Assembly (NCBI GenBank): GCA_001312325.1 | Contig: BBDJ01000001.1 | Location: 62,001-126,000, forward strand | From: Lysinibacillus pakistanensis | GTDB lineage: Bacteria; Bacillota; Bacilli; Bacillales_A; Planococcaceae | DNA length: 64,000 bases | Direction of reading: 5' to 3' | Shown: positions 31,798-43,469 of the stretch, one piece after another | How positions within the stretch are numbered: position 1 is the first letter of the stretch | Layout of the letters: each line of letters starts with the position of its first letter | The notes under the pieces: generated by a model | Database searches by the model: none | What the model saw: only the letters and a program-made list of their open reading frames with translations | What the model was told of the DNA's origin: nothing | Translations under genes and position numbers: made by a program

Positions 31798-32608
31798 ATG
31801 AAACCTCATTTAATCGTTTTAGATTTAGATGGTACTTTATTAACCGATCAACAGCAAATTTCAGCAAAAACAAAAAAAACATTATTCCAGGCTAAGGAAC
31901 AGGGTCACCAGGTTATGATTGCTACTGGTCGACCATATCGTGCAAGTGATATTTACTATCATGAGCTTGGCCTTACAACACCTATCGTAAATTTTAATGG
32001 TGCTTACGTTCATCATCCAAAAAAATGCTGCATGGCAGACTGTGCATACACCAATCGATTTAGGGGTTGTACATGATGTCGTCGATTCAATCAATACCTA
32101 TGAATACGAAAATATTATTGCTGAAGTAAAGGATGATATTTACGTGCATACAGAGGATGAGCGGATATTAAATATATTTAATATGGGGAATCCAAAAATT
32201 ACGCTTGGCGATCTTTATACACACTTATTAGATAATCCAACAAGCCTTCTGATTCAAGCAAATGAGGTAAACTCAATGATTATACGTGATCATTTGCAGG
32301 CTGTACATGCAGAGGTTATTGAGCACCGTCGCTGGGGTGCACCACTTCATATTATTGAGATTGTTCGACGTGGCTTAAATAAAGCAGTAGGAATTGCACA
32401 TGTCGCCAAGGATTTAGGGATTCCACGTGATCGGATTATCGCATTCGGTGATGAAGATAATGACTTAGAAATGATTGAATATGCTGGATTAGGTGTCGCA
32501 ATGGGGAATGGGATTGCGTCCTTAAAACATATCGCTAATGAAATTACAACATCCAATAATGATGACGGTATTGCTAAAATACTCATTGAACGCTTAAAAT
32601 TATCATAG
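31798..32608 (+). CDS. yitU: Cof-type HAD phosphatase YitU
   Basis: About 269 residues. HAD motif I is VLDLDGTLLTD at the start, motif II IATGRPY, motif III Lys near LNKAVGIAHVAKDLGI and motif IV FGDEDNDLEMIEYAGLGVAMGNG, all intact. The large C2-type cap marks the Cof subfamily, which dephosphorylates sugar phosphates or flavin precursors. ATG at 31798 follows AAAGGGG. An A7 run at 32019-32025 shifts the frame. Substrate not shown by sequence. Confidence 0.9.
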
Positions 32609-32724
32609 TTATTCACAAAAGCATGTACTGTATAGACCTCATTTATTTGGGCAATGTTAGTCTATTTATTAAAATGCTAGTGTTACTCTTATTAAAGTAA
32701 AAAAAATGTATGTAGGGGGACAAA

Positions 32725-33586
32725 ATGATGAAGATTTTTACTGATAGCGGATGTGATCTACCAAAGTCTTACTACAAAGAAAAAGATATCGTTCTACTAC
32801 CATTACGAGTGCATTTGAACAACAATGAATATGATGATGTCATGTCGATTGATTCAAAAGAGATTTACAATGCTATTCGTCAAGGTGCTCGCCCAAAAAC
32901 ATCTCAAGTATCACCAGAGCTTTTTCTGAAGCACTTTGAAAATCTAGCAAAAAAATGAGGAGGAAGGTATTTATATCGCCTTTTCATCAGAATTATCTGG
33001 CACCTATAGTACTGCTGTCATGATTCGCAATCAAGTACAAGAGCAATACCCATCACTTAAATTGGCGATTATTGACTCTAAATGTGCCTCATTAGGTCAT
33101 GGGCTAGTGGTCGAAGAAGCGGTTCGTCTTCGAGACCTAGGAGCTTCATTAGAGGACATCGAAGCTAGAATTACTGCCCTAGCCCCTCAAATAGAGCACC
33201 TTTTTACAGTTGAGGATTTAGACTATCTTGCCAAGGGTGGGCGTGTATCAAAGGCAAGTGCTTTTTTAGGTGGACTTCTAAGTATTAAGCCTATTTTAAA
33301 TGTAGAAGATGGTAAGCTTGTTCCTATTGAAAAATCGCGTGGGCGCAAAAAAGCAATTGCTCGCATGTTAGAATTAATGCAAGAGCGCGGTGGGAATTTC
33401 TCTGAGAAAGTTGTTGGTATTAGCCATAGTGATGATGCTGCCTTTGCAAGCGATGTAAAAGCCGCCATCCAAGAAAGATTTTCTCCTAAAGAAATACAAG
33501 TAACAATGATTGGTTCAGCTATCGGTTCCCATGTAGGACCAGGTACAATCGCTATCTTCTTTACGAATAAAAGCTATCATGCTTAA
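32725..33586 (+). CDS. DegV family fatty-acid-binding protein (YitS-like)
   Basis: About 287 residues. DegV/FakB proteins present fatty acids to the kinase FakA. Motifs are IFTDSGCDLPKSYY at the start, the lipid-binding region PKTSQVSPELFL, then FSSELSGTYSTAV and the later DYLAKGGRVSKASAFLG. The end SHVGPGTIAIFF is typical. ATG 32725 or 32728 follows AGGGGGA. An A7 run at 32949-32955 contains an indel. The position beside yitU matches yitS of B. subtilis. Confidence 0.88.
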
Positions 33587-33590
33587 GACA

Positions 33591-33631
33591 AAAACCCCTC
33601 TACACCGCAAAGTTGTGTAGAGGGGGTCTTT
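33591..33631. terminator. Terminator between degV-like gene and amylase-like gene
   Basis: The stem ACCCCTCTACAC/GTGTAGAGGGGGT is followed by CTTTAAT and lies between convergent genes. Confidence 0.88.
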
Positions 33632-33635
33632 AATA

Positions 33636-35100
33636 TTATGCATCCTGCTCCTGACGACGGACTTTACCTCGTTTAATGATTACAAAGACAAACCCTATAA
33701 ATATTACCCATACTAATCCAAGTGCTATCATATAGGGTATATTGAATCCTTCATCATTTTTAACCTGATAAATCTCCACCATTTCACGATCTAAAATAAC
33801 TGGATAAACATCCTTTTCATTAATGCGGACTTTTTCCTCATGTAAAATACCATTTAGCATTTTACCTTCGCCTAGCTGGGTTGGTGTTAAATCCACACGC
33901 TGTGTTTTCCCCGTATTGTTGACCATGATGACCCACTTCTCTTCATCAGATGTACGTGTAAACACAAGTAAACCATTTTCATTCGTGATGACTTCAAAAT
34001 CACCTGTACGTAATGTGGCAGATTTATTGCGCAATGATTGGACATTTTTAATATATTTGATAAGTTCTTCATCTGTTTTAAAGTTGAAGATTTGATGCGT
34101 ATCTGGCTTCGCTTCACCATTCATTGCAATTTCTGTACCGTATTGCACAATGGGAGTTCCTGGTAGCATAAATAAAGTACCCATTGCCATTTTTAATCGA
34201 GTTGGCGGGAACATATTTTCATTTGCAGAATCAAATGTAAAACGATGTGTTTCTAAAGAATCCACCATTATTTGTGTTGGTTTATCACCTGTAAAAGGCT
34301 CCAATAGCTTTGACGAATCCATATCAACATTTTTGAAAATATTACGATAAATATCGGCTGTTTCAGGTGAAAAACTTGCATCAAAATTGGCATCACTTGC
34401 TTCATTTGAAATGATATAGAGAGACTTTTTTACATCTTTTAATGCTGCTATAACTTTATCAACGAATGCTGTATCAGCACCCGCAATATTTGTTAAACGA
34501 ATTCCACCAATATCATATGTAGAAACAAAGTCTGTTGCTGATTTAATAAGCGCTTCTTGCACCTCTTTGTTCGTTAAGTCCCACTGTACTTGCCCATTAT
34601 TTGTGGAAGCAATCCAATTTTGTTTCGTAGAATCTTTTGCCCACTCATGATTAGGACTTACATTATTGAGTGGAAAATCAACCATGATGGCCATATTTTT
34701 AGCTTTATAGGCTTCTACAACACTTTGAAATTCTTCCGAAGTTCCAAAATGTCGTTCGATTGTTGAGTAGCTTGTTGGCATTGAACCATCATATTTCTCT
34801 GTAGAAAAAAATAGGACCAATAGAAACAATTGTATAGCCCATTTCGCCTATGAAATTCAGCTTATCTTGTAGACCTGTAAAATCGCCCCCTGCAAACTTC
34901 GAAGGGTCTTGCGTATTTGTATCAAAATCGTTAGTGCCCGAACCATTAAAGAAACGGTCAACGAGTAAATCATAGATGCTTTCTTCTGCAATGGTTCTTG
35001 TTGACACTTCATCAGCATGTACCACTGGTATCGCACTTATAAATGAAGTTGCTAGTAAAAGCGTTGCAGCTGTTGCACTTATCCACTTCTTGAATTTCAC
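33636..35100 (-). CDS. Membrane-anchored GH13-like protein with degenerate catalytic motifs
   Basis: About 488 residues with a signal peptide (WISATAATLLLATSFISAIP, ending at VHADEV) and one C-terminal membrane helix (IALGLVWVIFIGFVFVII), so the domain lies outside the cell. The fold of an alpha-amylase is clear: IYDLLVDRFFNG, VDFPLNNVSPNHEW (region I), GTLFMLPGTPIVQYGTEIAM. At region II the text is GGIRLTN where active enzymes have GxRxD, so the nucleophile Asp seems to be Thr. Region IV reads VDSLETHR in place of NHD. GTG at 35100 fits AGAGGG better than ATG 35106. An A7 run at 34805-34811 has an indel. Confidence 0.8.
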
Positions 35101-35246
35101 TTTCATTCCCTCTCTTTCAAACCAATCCATCGTCATTTTACCAAATAAAACAGTCACGTAGCTATCATTTCAAAATATTTTCCGAAAATGCAAAATGAAT
35201 TACGACAAAAAGGTGTCAACTTTCCCTTATGAGGTCCTTTATTGAG

Positions 35247-35460
35247 GAGCTGAGCAGTTTTCTTCCTAGCGGAGCAAATTTTGGCTTACCAGAGCGCTGT
35301 TCTTTACTCTATCCGAGCGCTTCTTGGGTATACCTAAGCAGTTTTACAGTCTACTCGAGCGTTTTTTTCTATACACTAGAGCAGTTTCACGTCCAACCCG
35401 AGCGATTTTTCGATATACCTGAGCAGTTTCACGTCCAACCCGAGCGTTTTTTTCAGCTAC
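35247..35460 (+). repeat. GAGC array A: ten units, about 21 bp period
   Basis: GAGC (once AAGC) recurs at 35252, 35272, 35292, 35315, 35336, 35357, 35379, 35400, 35421 and 35442. The spacing is exactly 21 in most of the right half; the single 22 spans a T7 run, a usual error site here. Units alternate between AGTTTCACGTCCAACCC and GATTTTTCGATATACCT types. The array lies 150 bases before the amylase-like gene, on its upstream side. It is related to the array at 48313. It is too short-spaced for CRISPR and has no coding signature. Confidence 0.85.
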
Positions 35461-35490
35461 AATTTCTATGACTTTTACAAAAAAAATAAA

Positions 35491-35518
35491 AGTCGGGAAG
35501 CGAAAACTTCACGACTCT
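35491..35518 (-). terminator. Terminator after yisL
   Basis: The stem AGTCGTGAAG/CTTCCCGACT has one mismatch and is followed on the minus strand by TTTTATTTTTTT. Confidence 0.78.
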
Positions 35519-35526
35519 TACAAAGA

Positions 35527-35897
35527 TTATGCTAAGAAATCTTGACCCATTGGCAGCTTGAAGCCCAGGAACAATGTGATGAATAGGAATAATGCAAATA
35601 AGATCCAGAACATAACTGTTGCTTTGTTTTTCTTTTGGCGAACTAATACCATTTCCATCATACCGATAACTAAAATACCGCCTAGGAATTTAAAGCCGTA
35701 AAGCATTCCCATGCTATAATTTCTTCCCTCATTAAAGAGTGCGATACCAGTAATGATAACTAAAATGTAGAATAAACGTAATGTCATATGTAAGCCCTTT
35801 GACTTATTGCCCGTAAATGAAGCAATTAAAAAGATGACAATAGCAACCACCCAAGTTGTAATATGCACATGTGTTTGGCTTGTTAAAAAAAACTCAT
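35527..35897 (-). CDS. yisL: UPF0344 membrane protein YisL
   Basis: About 123 residues with four membrane segments: HITTWVVAIVIFLIASF, LRLFYILVIITGIALF, FLGGILVIGMMEMVLV and ILFALFLFITLFLGF. ATG at 35897 is chosen because GAGGTGA precedes it at proper distance. This requires one more T in the T8 run that follows; as sequenced the frame opens further upstream at 35964 without a ribosome binding site. Next to yisK as in B. subtilis. Function unknown. Confidence 0.78.
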
Positions 35898-35998
35898 TTT
35901 CTTTCACCTCATATTCTTTTTTTCTATCAAATTCTATCCTATCATGGGATGGAAAGGGTTTCAAACATTACAATAGTGTTCACATAATATACTTAAAA

Positions 35999-36026
35999 AT
36001 CCGCGGAGCAAAAACTCACGCGGATT
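35999..36026 (-). terminator. Terminator after yisK
   Basis: The stem ATCCGCG/CGCGGAT is followed by TTTTTAAG on the minus strand. Confidence 0.75.
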
Positions 36027-36033
36027 GAAAAAA

Positions 36034-36937
36034 TTATTCAAAATGATTTACTAATGTACCAATACCCTGAATCGATACTTTTACAGTATCTCCTGCTTGT
36101 AAAAATTGAGGCGGATTCATGCCTTTGCCAACACCAGCTGGCGTACCTGTTAAAATTACATCACCTGGCTCTAAAGTTACATGTTGAGATAAAATAGATA
36201 CGAGCGATTCTACAGTGAACATCATATCCTTAGTAGAGCCATTTTGACGTACTTCATCGTTTACTTTTGTGACAATTGTTAAATCTTGTGGATTTGGAAT
36301 TTCATCTTTCGTCACAAGGTATGGTCCAAGTGGGCAAGTTCCATCTAAGCTTTTTCCTAAGAAAAATTGCTTATGTTTTTCTTGTAAATCACGAGCTGTA
36401 ATATCGTTAGCAATTGTGTAGCCAAATACATAATCATATGCTAAGTTTTTCGGTATATTTTTACCACGTTTACCAATAACGACAGCAAGCTCACCTTCAT
36501 AATCTAGTTTTGAAGAAAGGCCTGCATGTATCGAAATTGTTTGACCATCAGCTGCAATTGCTGTTGGAGATTTTGTAAATACCATTAAATCTGTCGGAGC
36601 TGCCTCTGCTCCCATTTCTTTTGCGTGTTCATCATAATTTTTACCAACACACATAATATTTTTCGGCGTACGTGGAATTGGTGATAACCATTCTATCACT
36701 GTGAATTCACGTTTAAAGCTATCTGCACGGTCTGATTTTTCAGCCGCTTCTACTAATTTACGAATCTGTTCAACAAAATCAAAGCCTAACGCAATACCAT
36801 CCACGATTGAACTTGAAAAAGAAGGGAGAACTTGAAGTTCATTTTGAATAGCGAGTACATCCCATACCGCTTCTTCTTTTTTTTACTTTCGGTCCAAAAC
36901 TAACATGTCCACCTAATTTAAACGATAAAATTTTCAT
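36034..36937 (-). CDS. yisK: Fumarylacetoacetate hydrolase family protein YisK
   Basis: About 300 residues. The FAH domain shows the metal-binding acidic residues in SSKLDYEGELAVVIGKRG and ANDITARDLQ, and the catalytic-site GTPAGVG near the end. B. subtilis YisK of this family acts as an oxaloacetate decarboxylase and associates with the Mbl cytoskeleton, by published work. The N-terminus MKILSFKLGGHVSFGPKVKK lies in another frame because of an indel in the T8 run at 36887-36894. ATG at 36937 follows AAGGAGC. Confidence 0.85.
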
Positions 36938-37064
36938 GATTTAAAGAGCTCCTTCTTTTTTTCTACATAATACAACAATATGATAGAAATTGCCTTACTT
37001 TTGCGATAACAATTTTTATTGTTGTTAATTCTACATACTTTATGCTATTGAAGTAGAAAATACC

Positions 37065-38232
37065 TTAACTTTCATTCAATTTTATTTTATATGTTAATTT
37101 ACGCCAAATCGCTTCTAAAGGACCTTGCCTCCATTTTGTTAGCCAAATTTCCGCTAGTATCATTTGCACAATTATTATGCCTAGTGCAATGAACACACCC
37201 GTTGCAACACTTACTTTCCCATACCACCCAAATCCAAACTGATAAAATAAAATCGTTCCAATAATAGATTGAAGTATGTACATTGTTAACGACATTCGTC
37301 CGATTTTTGCGAAGGGACTTAGAAGCTTTGGAACAACAGGGAGTAAGCAAAGTAATACAATAAGCCCTATATAACCAATAGATAAAATCGGGCCACCTAT
37401 GTAAACCTTTAAGTAATCAAAAAGATACGTACGCGTAAACATAACAGGTAAACTCTTCACAAAAATACCAATTGCCAACCCACCTATCGCTAACGCTATC
37501 CATAGCCACTTAAGTTCTCTTGCTCTTTCCACTAAACGCCATTTGGACGCTGCTGCACCTAATAGCATGTATGGTAAAATTGTAAATAAAGAGACAAACC
37601 ACATTCCAATACTCATTTGGATCGATAAATCAGTTAAACGCTGCATAAAGCATCTGCCAATTCCCTGTACCATAAGCCGTTATTGCCTTCTCAACGGATG
37701 TAATATCTAAATATTCATCCACCTTTGTATCAAAATGAATAAATCCTACAACGAGTAACATAAAGGCTTGGAAAACACCAAAAATGATCGCACTGATTGT
37801 TACTAACCAAACTGACTGAAGACGCAATAATAGTAATAAAAACACGCCACAAAAAGCGTACATCATTAAAATATCGCCCCACCAAATTAACAAAGCATGC
37901 AGCAATCCAAATACAAATAGTACTGTTAGTCGTCGTAGTCCTATCTTATAAAAGTTTTGCTGACGACTCTGAGCTTTTTGCCATTGCATCGCGAGCCCAT
38001 AACCAAATAGCATTGCAAATAGGGGATAAAAGCTACTTTGCACATATATATCTAAATTTTGCTGCCATACGATATCTGATGGTGTTGTAAACCATGATGC
38101 CAGGTCAATATATGGCATCGGTAAATAAAAAGCAAACATATTAACGAGTAGGATTCCTAACAAGCTAATACCTCGTAAAATATCTAATGTTGCAATACGC
38201 TCCTGCAACATTGTCGGTTTGAAATCCACCAC
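37065..38232 (-). CDS. DUF418 multipass membrane protein
   Basis: About 389 residues with roughly ten hydrophobic segments. The start RIATLDILRGISLLGILLVNM and the C-terminal DUF418 part (PFAKIGRMSLTMYILQSIIGTILFY) define the family, which includes B. subtilis YxaH and YrkO and E. coli YeiB. GTG at 38232 follows AGAGGAGG. A one-base indel near 37650 joins WQMLYAAF to QRLTDLSIQMSIGMWF. Transported substrate or function unknown. It stands alone between yisK and addA. Confidence 0.85.
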
Positions 38233-38256
38233 ATAACCTCCTCTTTCTTTTTGCCC

Positions 38257-38303
38257 TGTAGTGGAGCAGAGCTACTTCCTACTTGGAAAGCTCTGTTCAC
38301 TGC
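38257..38303. other. Strong hairpin between addA and the DUF418 gene
   Basis: The arms AGTGGAGCAGAGCT and AGCTCTGTTCACT enclose a second complementary pair, TTCC/GGAA. No T tract follows in either direction, so it is not a standard terminator. It may stabilise the addBA mRNA end. Confidence 0.5.
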
Positions 38304-38314
38304 AATGGCCATGT

Positions 38315-40775
38315 TTATGCATGTATGGATCGTTCAATATCAAATAAATACAATACTTTATCACTAATTTGAATGTGAAGAATGGATTCAATCGCTTCAC
38401 TATAAACCTTTAGCTGAACGCCATATCGATCTAATATTTCCTTCGATAACGCAGGCTCCTTTGCAAAATGTGCTTGAATTCGGTCTGTCTTATAATCTAA
38501 TAAAACCCAATTCCCATTTTCATCCTCAAATAAGCAATCAATTATACCTTGTACAATTTGAGCATCACCATCTTCATCAACTCTACTAATGGTGAACGGC
38601 ATTTCTCTTCTGAGTTGTCGTGCTTTTTTTGAAGCGCTGTCCAATCTCTGTTGTAAAGAAATTAAAAATTTTCTCTGCAGAAACTACTTGTCCCTCAGAC
38701 TCTGTCAGCAGCTGCCTTGTTACTAAATCAGCAACAAACCTTTGTACCTCTTGGATATTCAGAAAACCATTTTGAGGTACATGCTGCATAACCGTATGAA
38801 TGGCGGTTCCTATTTCTGCACCTGTGAGCTGCTGATGCTGTAAAAAGGATGGTCTAGGTGCAATAGATGTCGATCGCTGCCTAGAAGGTGAAGTAAAATA
38901 GTATTCAGGCTCATTTTGCCTTTGTAAATTTTCCAAACGTTTTATTTCACTGACAGATGTTTTCGAACGCTTCCTTGTGGAATTTTGAAAAGGATACTGT
39001 GCTTGAAAGCGTGTCGTAATTGTTGTCAGCATGGCTTTATCTTCTGGCGTTTCAAGTAATTGTTGTACCTCATTTTCTAGCGCATGTATATCGTACATAT
39101 AATGGCTAGTTTTAATCGGACGAATCCACCAATGCGAGGCATCTTCCAATGGTTGATATGGTGTTGTCGCAATCGCTGTAAAATCAGCATGTCTTGCAAC
39201 TGCAGGACCTATCCAATCAAAGTAGCTATTTGCCCTTGCGCGTAAATACTCCTGCAGCGGGGCATCCAAGGATAGACTTTGTGCATCCTGCCAATTGTCT
39301 CGTGTTTTACTCCAATTTTTCACTGAGCCTATTAAGATTAATCGCTCCTTTGCACGTGTCATTGCTACGTATAATACACGCATTTCCTCCGCACGCATTT
39401 CAAGCTCCTTTTTCTCCTTCAATGCTAAAAATGGTAAGGATGTATACATAATACGATTGTCTGGATCAATTGCTTTTACAGCAAGACCAAAATCTTGATC
39501 GAATAAATAAGGTAGATGGAAATCCATTTTATTAAATGGTCTACCCATCCCAGCAACAAATACTACTGGATACTCTAACCCCTTTGAAGAGTGAATCGTA
39601 ACAAGACGCACAACATCATCTTTTTCTCCGATTGATTTGGCTGTTCCTAGGTCATCTCCACGTGTACGCATTCGATCAATAAAGCGTAAAAAAACGAAAT
39701 AGCCCTCTAAAAGAAGTTTGCTCATACATTAAAGCTCGATCATGTAAAATTCGTAGATTAGCCTGACGCTGTTTGCCATTTGGCATAGCACCAACCATCT
39801 CATAATAATGCGTATCTAAGTAAATCTTCCAAATTAGATCGGATAATGAACCGCGGCGTGCTAAATCTCGCCAGTTTTCAAATGCCAGCATAAAACGTTG
39901 AAGCTTCTCAAATGTGACAGTTTGTACACTATGCCCTTCACTGCGAATAAATTGCCTTAATGCATCATAGAATGGAGCCTTAGTATCCGCTAAACGAATT
40001 TTCGCCAGTTCATTTTCCGTTAAGCCAACAAAGGGGGCACGGAGTACAGAGGCTAAAGGAATATCCTGATAGGGATTATCGACGACCTTCAGTACATTTA
40101 GCATAATCATTACCTCTAACGCATCAAAATAACCTTTAGAGGACTCTGCATACAGCGGAATTCCAGCAAGCTTAAATTCCTCCACCAAGTCGGTTGACCA
40201 AGTCATGGAACGCATTAAAATCACAATATCACTATATTTTAATGGACGCTCAGTCTTAGTTTTGGTATCGTAAACAGTCGTTCCATCCTCCATCATCTGC
40301 CGAATTCGATCAATAATAAATCGAGCCTCATACTGTGAATTTTTTAATTCCTCAAGCTCTGTGGCTTCTTCTGTTGTAGTATCCTCTGACTCTTCATCCA
40401 GCTCCTCCTCCAGAGGGGGATGCATGATAACAAGCTCTACCGGTACCTCCCGATCATCATAAGGTGCCGCTGGTTTTAAAGAGGCCTTTTCATCATATAA
40501 AATTTCTCCAACACGCTCACCCATAATCTGTGCAAAAATATAGTTTGTAGCGTTTAATACCTCTTTCCGACTTCTGAAGTTTGCATTTAAATCAATCCGC
40601 ATACCAGTCGTATCAGGAGTCTCCAAAAACTCCCCATATTTACGCATAAAGAGCTTTGGCTCTGCTAAACGGAAGCGATATATACTTTGCTTGACGTCTC
40701 CCACCATAAAGAGATTTCCATCTTGTTCTTCACCTGTTTTCACAAGCTGTAAAATTGTTTCCTGCAGCATATTTG
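38315..40775 (-). CDS. addA: AddA helicase-nuclease, 3' exon
   Basis: The second exon encodes about 820 residues. It starts with CAAATATG, completing Thr-Asn-Met of motif II, and continues LQETILQLVKTGEEQDG. Helicase motifs follow: VGDVKQSIYRFR (III), ANFRSRKEVL (IV), RLVTIHSSKGLEYPVVFV (V), RVLYVAMTRAKERL (VI). The C-terminal RecB-type nuclease has GIIDCLFEDENGNWVLLDYKTD with the catalytic D and DYK. Indels lie in the A7 run near 39690 and T8 near 38627. Spliced with 43470-44705 it gives about 1231 residues, the normal AddA length. Confidence 0.93.
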
Positions 40776-43469
40776 ATATGGATAGGTAAGCATTTGAAGT
40801 AATCTCCTGCTTTTCCCCCCATTCACACCGTACGTGAGGGTTTCCCCTCATACGGCGTTCCATCAATTATGAATCTTTATACTAATACTTTATTTCCAGC
40901 TTTCACACGAAGTTTATTTACTTTGTCCAAACTTGGTTTTGTTAACTCTAACATTTGAAGGTATTTATTAATGATGTCTTCTGTTGTGGCATGAATCAGT
41001 TTATGGGCTTCTTTCGTTATAAAAACTAAGTTGTCATACTTATCGTTACCACCTTTTGCCTTTGGAACGATGTGATGTAATTCCATATTTTTCAGAATGA
41101 GTGCTTCTCCTGTGATAAAGCAAACCCCTTTTTGAGCAATGTATTTAGAAATACGATTGTCGTTGTATTCAATACTACGATTGATTACAGGATTTTTCAT
41201 GAGATACTTCACAACTTCTTCTGATACTGATTTTTGCTTTTTATGAATCAGACTTCTACCTTCAACTGTATAATTATTGATTTCTTGCGTAAAGTTTGTT
41301 GGACTTTTGTGTTTGATTCCATCAATAGGGAATATCGCTACTTTCGCAACGAATATCTTTTTCTTGCCAAGATAATCTTTGAAATGTTTCTTGTAGTACG
41401 TACTTGGCTCACCTTTATCCGATGAAACTTTCTTCAAGCTGTTATATAAGGTTCGTTTGACTGAAAATGCAATTTCACTAAAATCTTTCGTTACCATCGT
41501 TGCTTGCTGATAGAAGTTATGAAGTCCTAGAATTGTTGCATTGAGCTTGGACACTTCTGAAGCATTAGATTTCTTTTTAATTCGTTTGATGTTTTCTTTG
41601 ATTTTGCTAATTGCGTTTTTCTTCGCCTTATTTGTCATGAATGATTTTACGGTATGCTTCTTTTTATTTCTAGCCACTTTCATTTTAAAGCCTAGAAATT
41701 CCGAGAAGTTTTTCCTTAAATTAATGACCTTTGATTTTTCTTTACTAATGTCGAGATGTAATCTTTCTTTTAACCATTTTTTTTCACACCTTCGAAAATC
41801 TTGAAGGCACTTTTATGGTCTCTACAAAAGATTTTAAAATCATCTGCATATCTCACAATGAACATTTCTTTCAAGCTTGTGGCTCTTTTTAAGGTACTAT
41901 ATTTCACTGACCTATCAAGTCTAACCTTGCCACCAATAATTCTTTTACGCTCATAGTTTTTCTGTGTTTCAAACGTTTCCCACTGATTACTTATCCACCA
42001 ATCAAATTCGTTTAGCACAATATTAGATAATAGGGGTGATAAAATACCACCTTGAGGAGTCCCTTTATTAGGTGTTCCTACTCCTACAATTTCTGCTTTC
42101 AGTAGTTTACTTATGATTGAGAGAACCTTTTTATCCTGGATACCCATTGACCACATTTGTTTAAGAAGTTTGCCATGATTGACGTTATCGAAGAAACCTT
42201 TGATGTCAATATCAACCACATAGTGCAGTTTGTTGATGTTTGCTAATGTTACTGCTCTAGAATATGCATGTGAAGTTCCTCTGTTCGGTCGAAAACCGTA
42301 ACTGTGATTATGGAATTTCGCTTCGCATATTGGCTCTAGAATTTGTTTAATACATTGTTGAATGATTCGGTCTTCGATTGTCGGAATGCCGAGTGGTCGA
42401 ATCCCTCCATTAGCTTTTGGTATTTCTTTTCTTCTTATTTTGTGTGGTATGAAGTTTTTAAGTCTTTTTCTGACATAATCAATTAATGCGTTCGGGTCTT
42501 TTTCTCCGATAGTAACGATTGTAGATTCATTAATACCTTTGGTGAAAGAACCCTTGTTTTTCTTGATGTTTCGATATGCCAGTAAAATATTTTCTCTATT
42601 AATAATCAATTCATACAGATTTTTAAAGCGTTTGTTCATTTGACTTGCTTTGTAAAGGTCATCTAAGGTTTGTTGCATGTCGTAATATTCATTGTTTCGT
42701 AAGGACTGTCGTTTTAAAACTTTCTTGTTTGCTGTTTCAGTCAATACTCTCACCACTTTATTACTTCTTTTGGCGATTGCATTTCTTTTAGTCATACGAG
42801 AACCTGATAGTATAAAGTAATGTTTTAGTTATTCATAAATTGACTAATGGCTATCCCTCCACCGCTTATTATCACGGCTTCACTGGTACTGTGCCATCAC
42901 TTTCACTGTGCTTAAAATGAGGTTATACTATAGACGCTTTCCCTCATACCGCTTCAACGAGTACAATCTCTCCACGTAGCCAGCTTACCACGTTCCAAGA
43001 AATCATATCTGTACATATAATACTTTTAGGTCATTCCTCTAACCCTGTTAGCTGGATAGTGCCTGTAACACTATAAGGTGTTTCATAAAGACAAATTTTA
43101 CTCCACCTCACTAACCCAACAATAAGTTGGTGTACCCTTTCGAATACCTATACCTCTAGAGCCGTACATTCGGAATTTCGTCAGTAGGAAGTTTTGTTCC
43201 CTACATTCTAACCATGAGTATTTTTATAGAACCCCAGTCTATCCATCCCACAGAATACCTCTATCCCGCTTTCCTTCTTTCGATTAGGAGGATGTTCAAC
43301 TGACTTCACCGAGCTTATAACACATTCAATATTGCAATTGATTATGCTATTCGGAGGATTAGGTCGAGCCTTTCAGAGCGTTACCTCATCATTCGACTCA
43401 TCTGATTTCTTAGTTCTCCTAGCGAAATGATGCTAGTGGCTAATCTTTTCAATTAGCAACGTGTCGCAC
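40776..43469 (-). mobile_element. Group II intron inserted in addA
   Basis: The element is 2694 bp. On the minus strand its 5' end is GTGCGACACG, the group II 5' consensus, and its 3' end is CCATAT, fitting the AY rule. Domain V is recognisable near 40825-40858 (GCCGTATGAGGG, GAAA loop, CCCTCACGTACGG), followed by a short domain VI. About 670 bases of domains I-III precede the maturase gene. Exact removal joins GATGAATATCAGGATA to CAAATATGCTG, giving Asp-Glu-Tyr-Gln-Asp-Thr-Asn, so both boundaries are well supported by the host protein. Confidence 0.93.
40877..42795 (-). CDS. ltrA: Group II intron-encoded reverse transcriptase/maturase with HNH endonuclease
   Basis: About 639 residues. The reverse transcriptase domain includes RRKEIPKANGGIRPLGIPTIEDR, SYGFRPNRGTSHAYS, the GTPQGGILSPLLSN motif and the catalytic YADD (MFIVRYADDFKIF). 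A maturase X region follows, then an HNH domain at the C-terminus: CFITGEALILKNMELHHIVPKAKGGNDKYDNL. It promotes splicing and retrohoming. A run at 41776-41783 shifts the frame between VKKWLKERLHLDIS and the rest. With that corrected all domains are present, so the intron may be active. Confidence 0.92.

Noticed and set aside
35527..35964. A longer yisL with an extra 22-residue N-terminus
   Set aside because: The extension is charged, has no ribosome binding site and is not in the family; the T8 run explains it.
40776..43469. addA as a pseudogene disrupted by the insertion
   Set aside because: The insertion has exact group II boundaries and removing it restores the motif, so loss of function is not implied.
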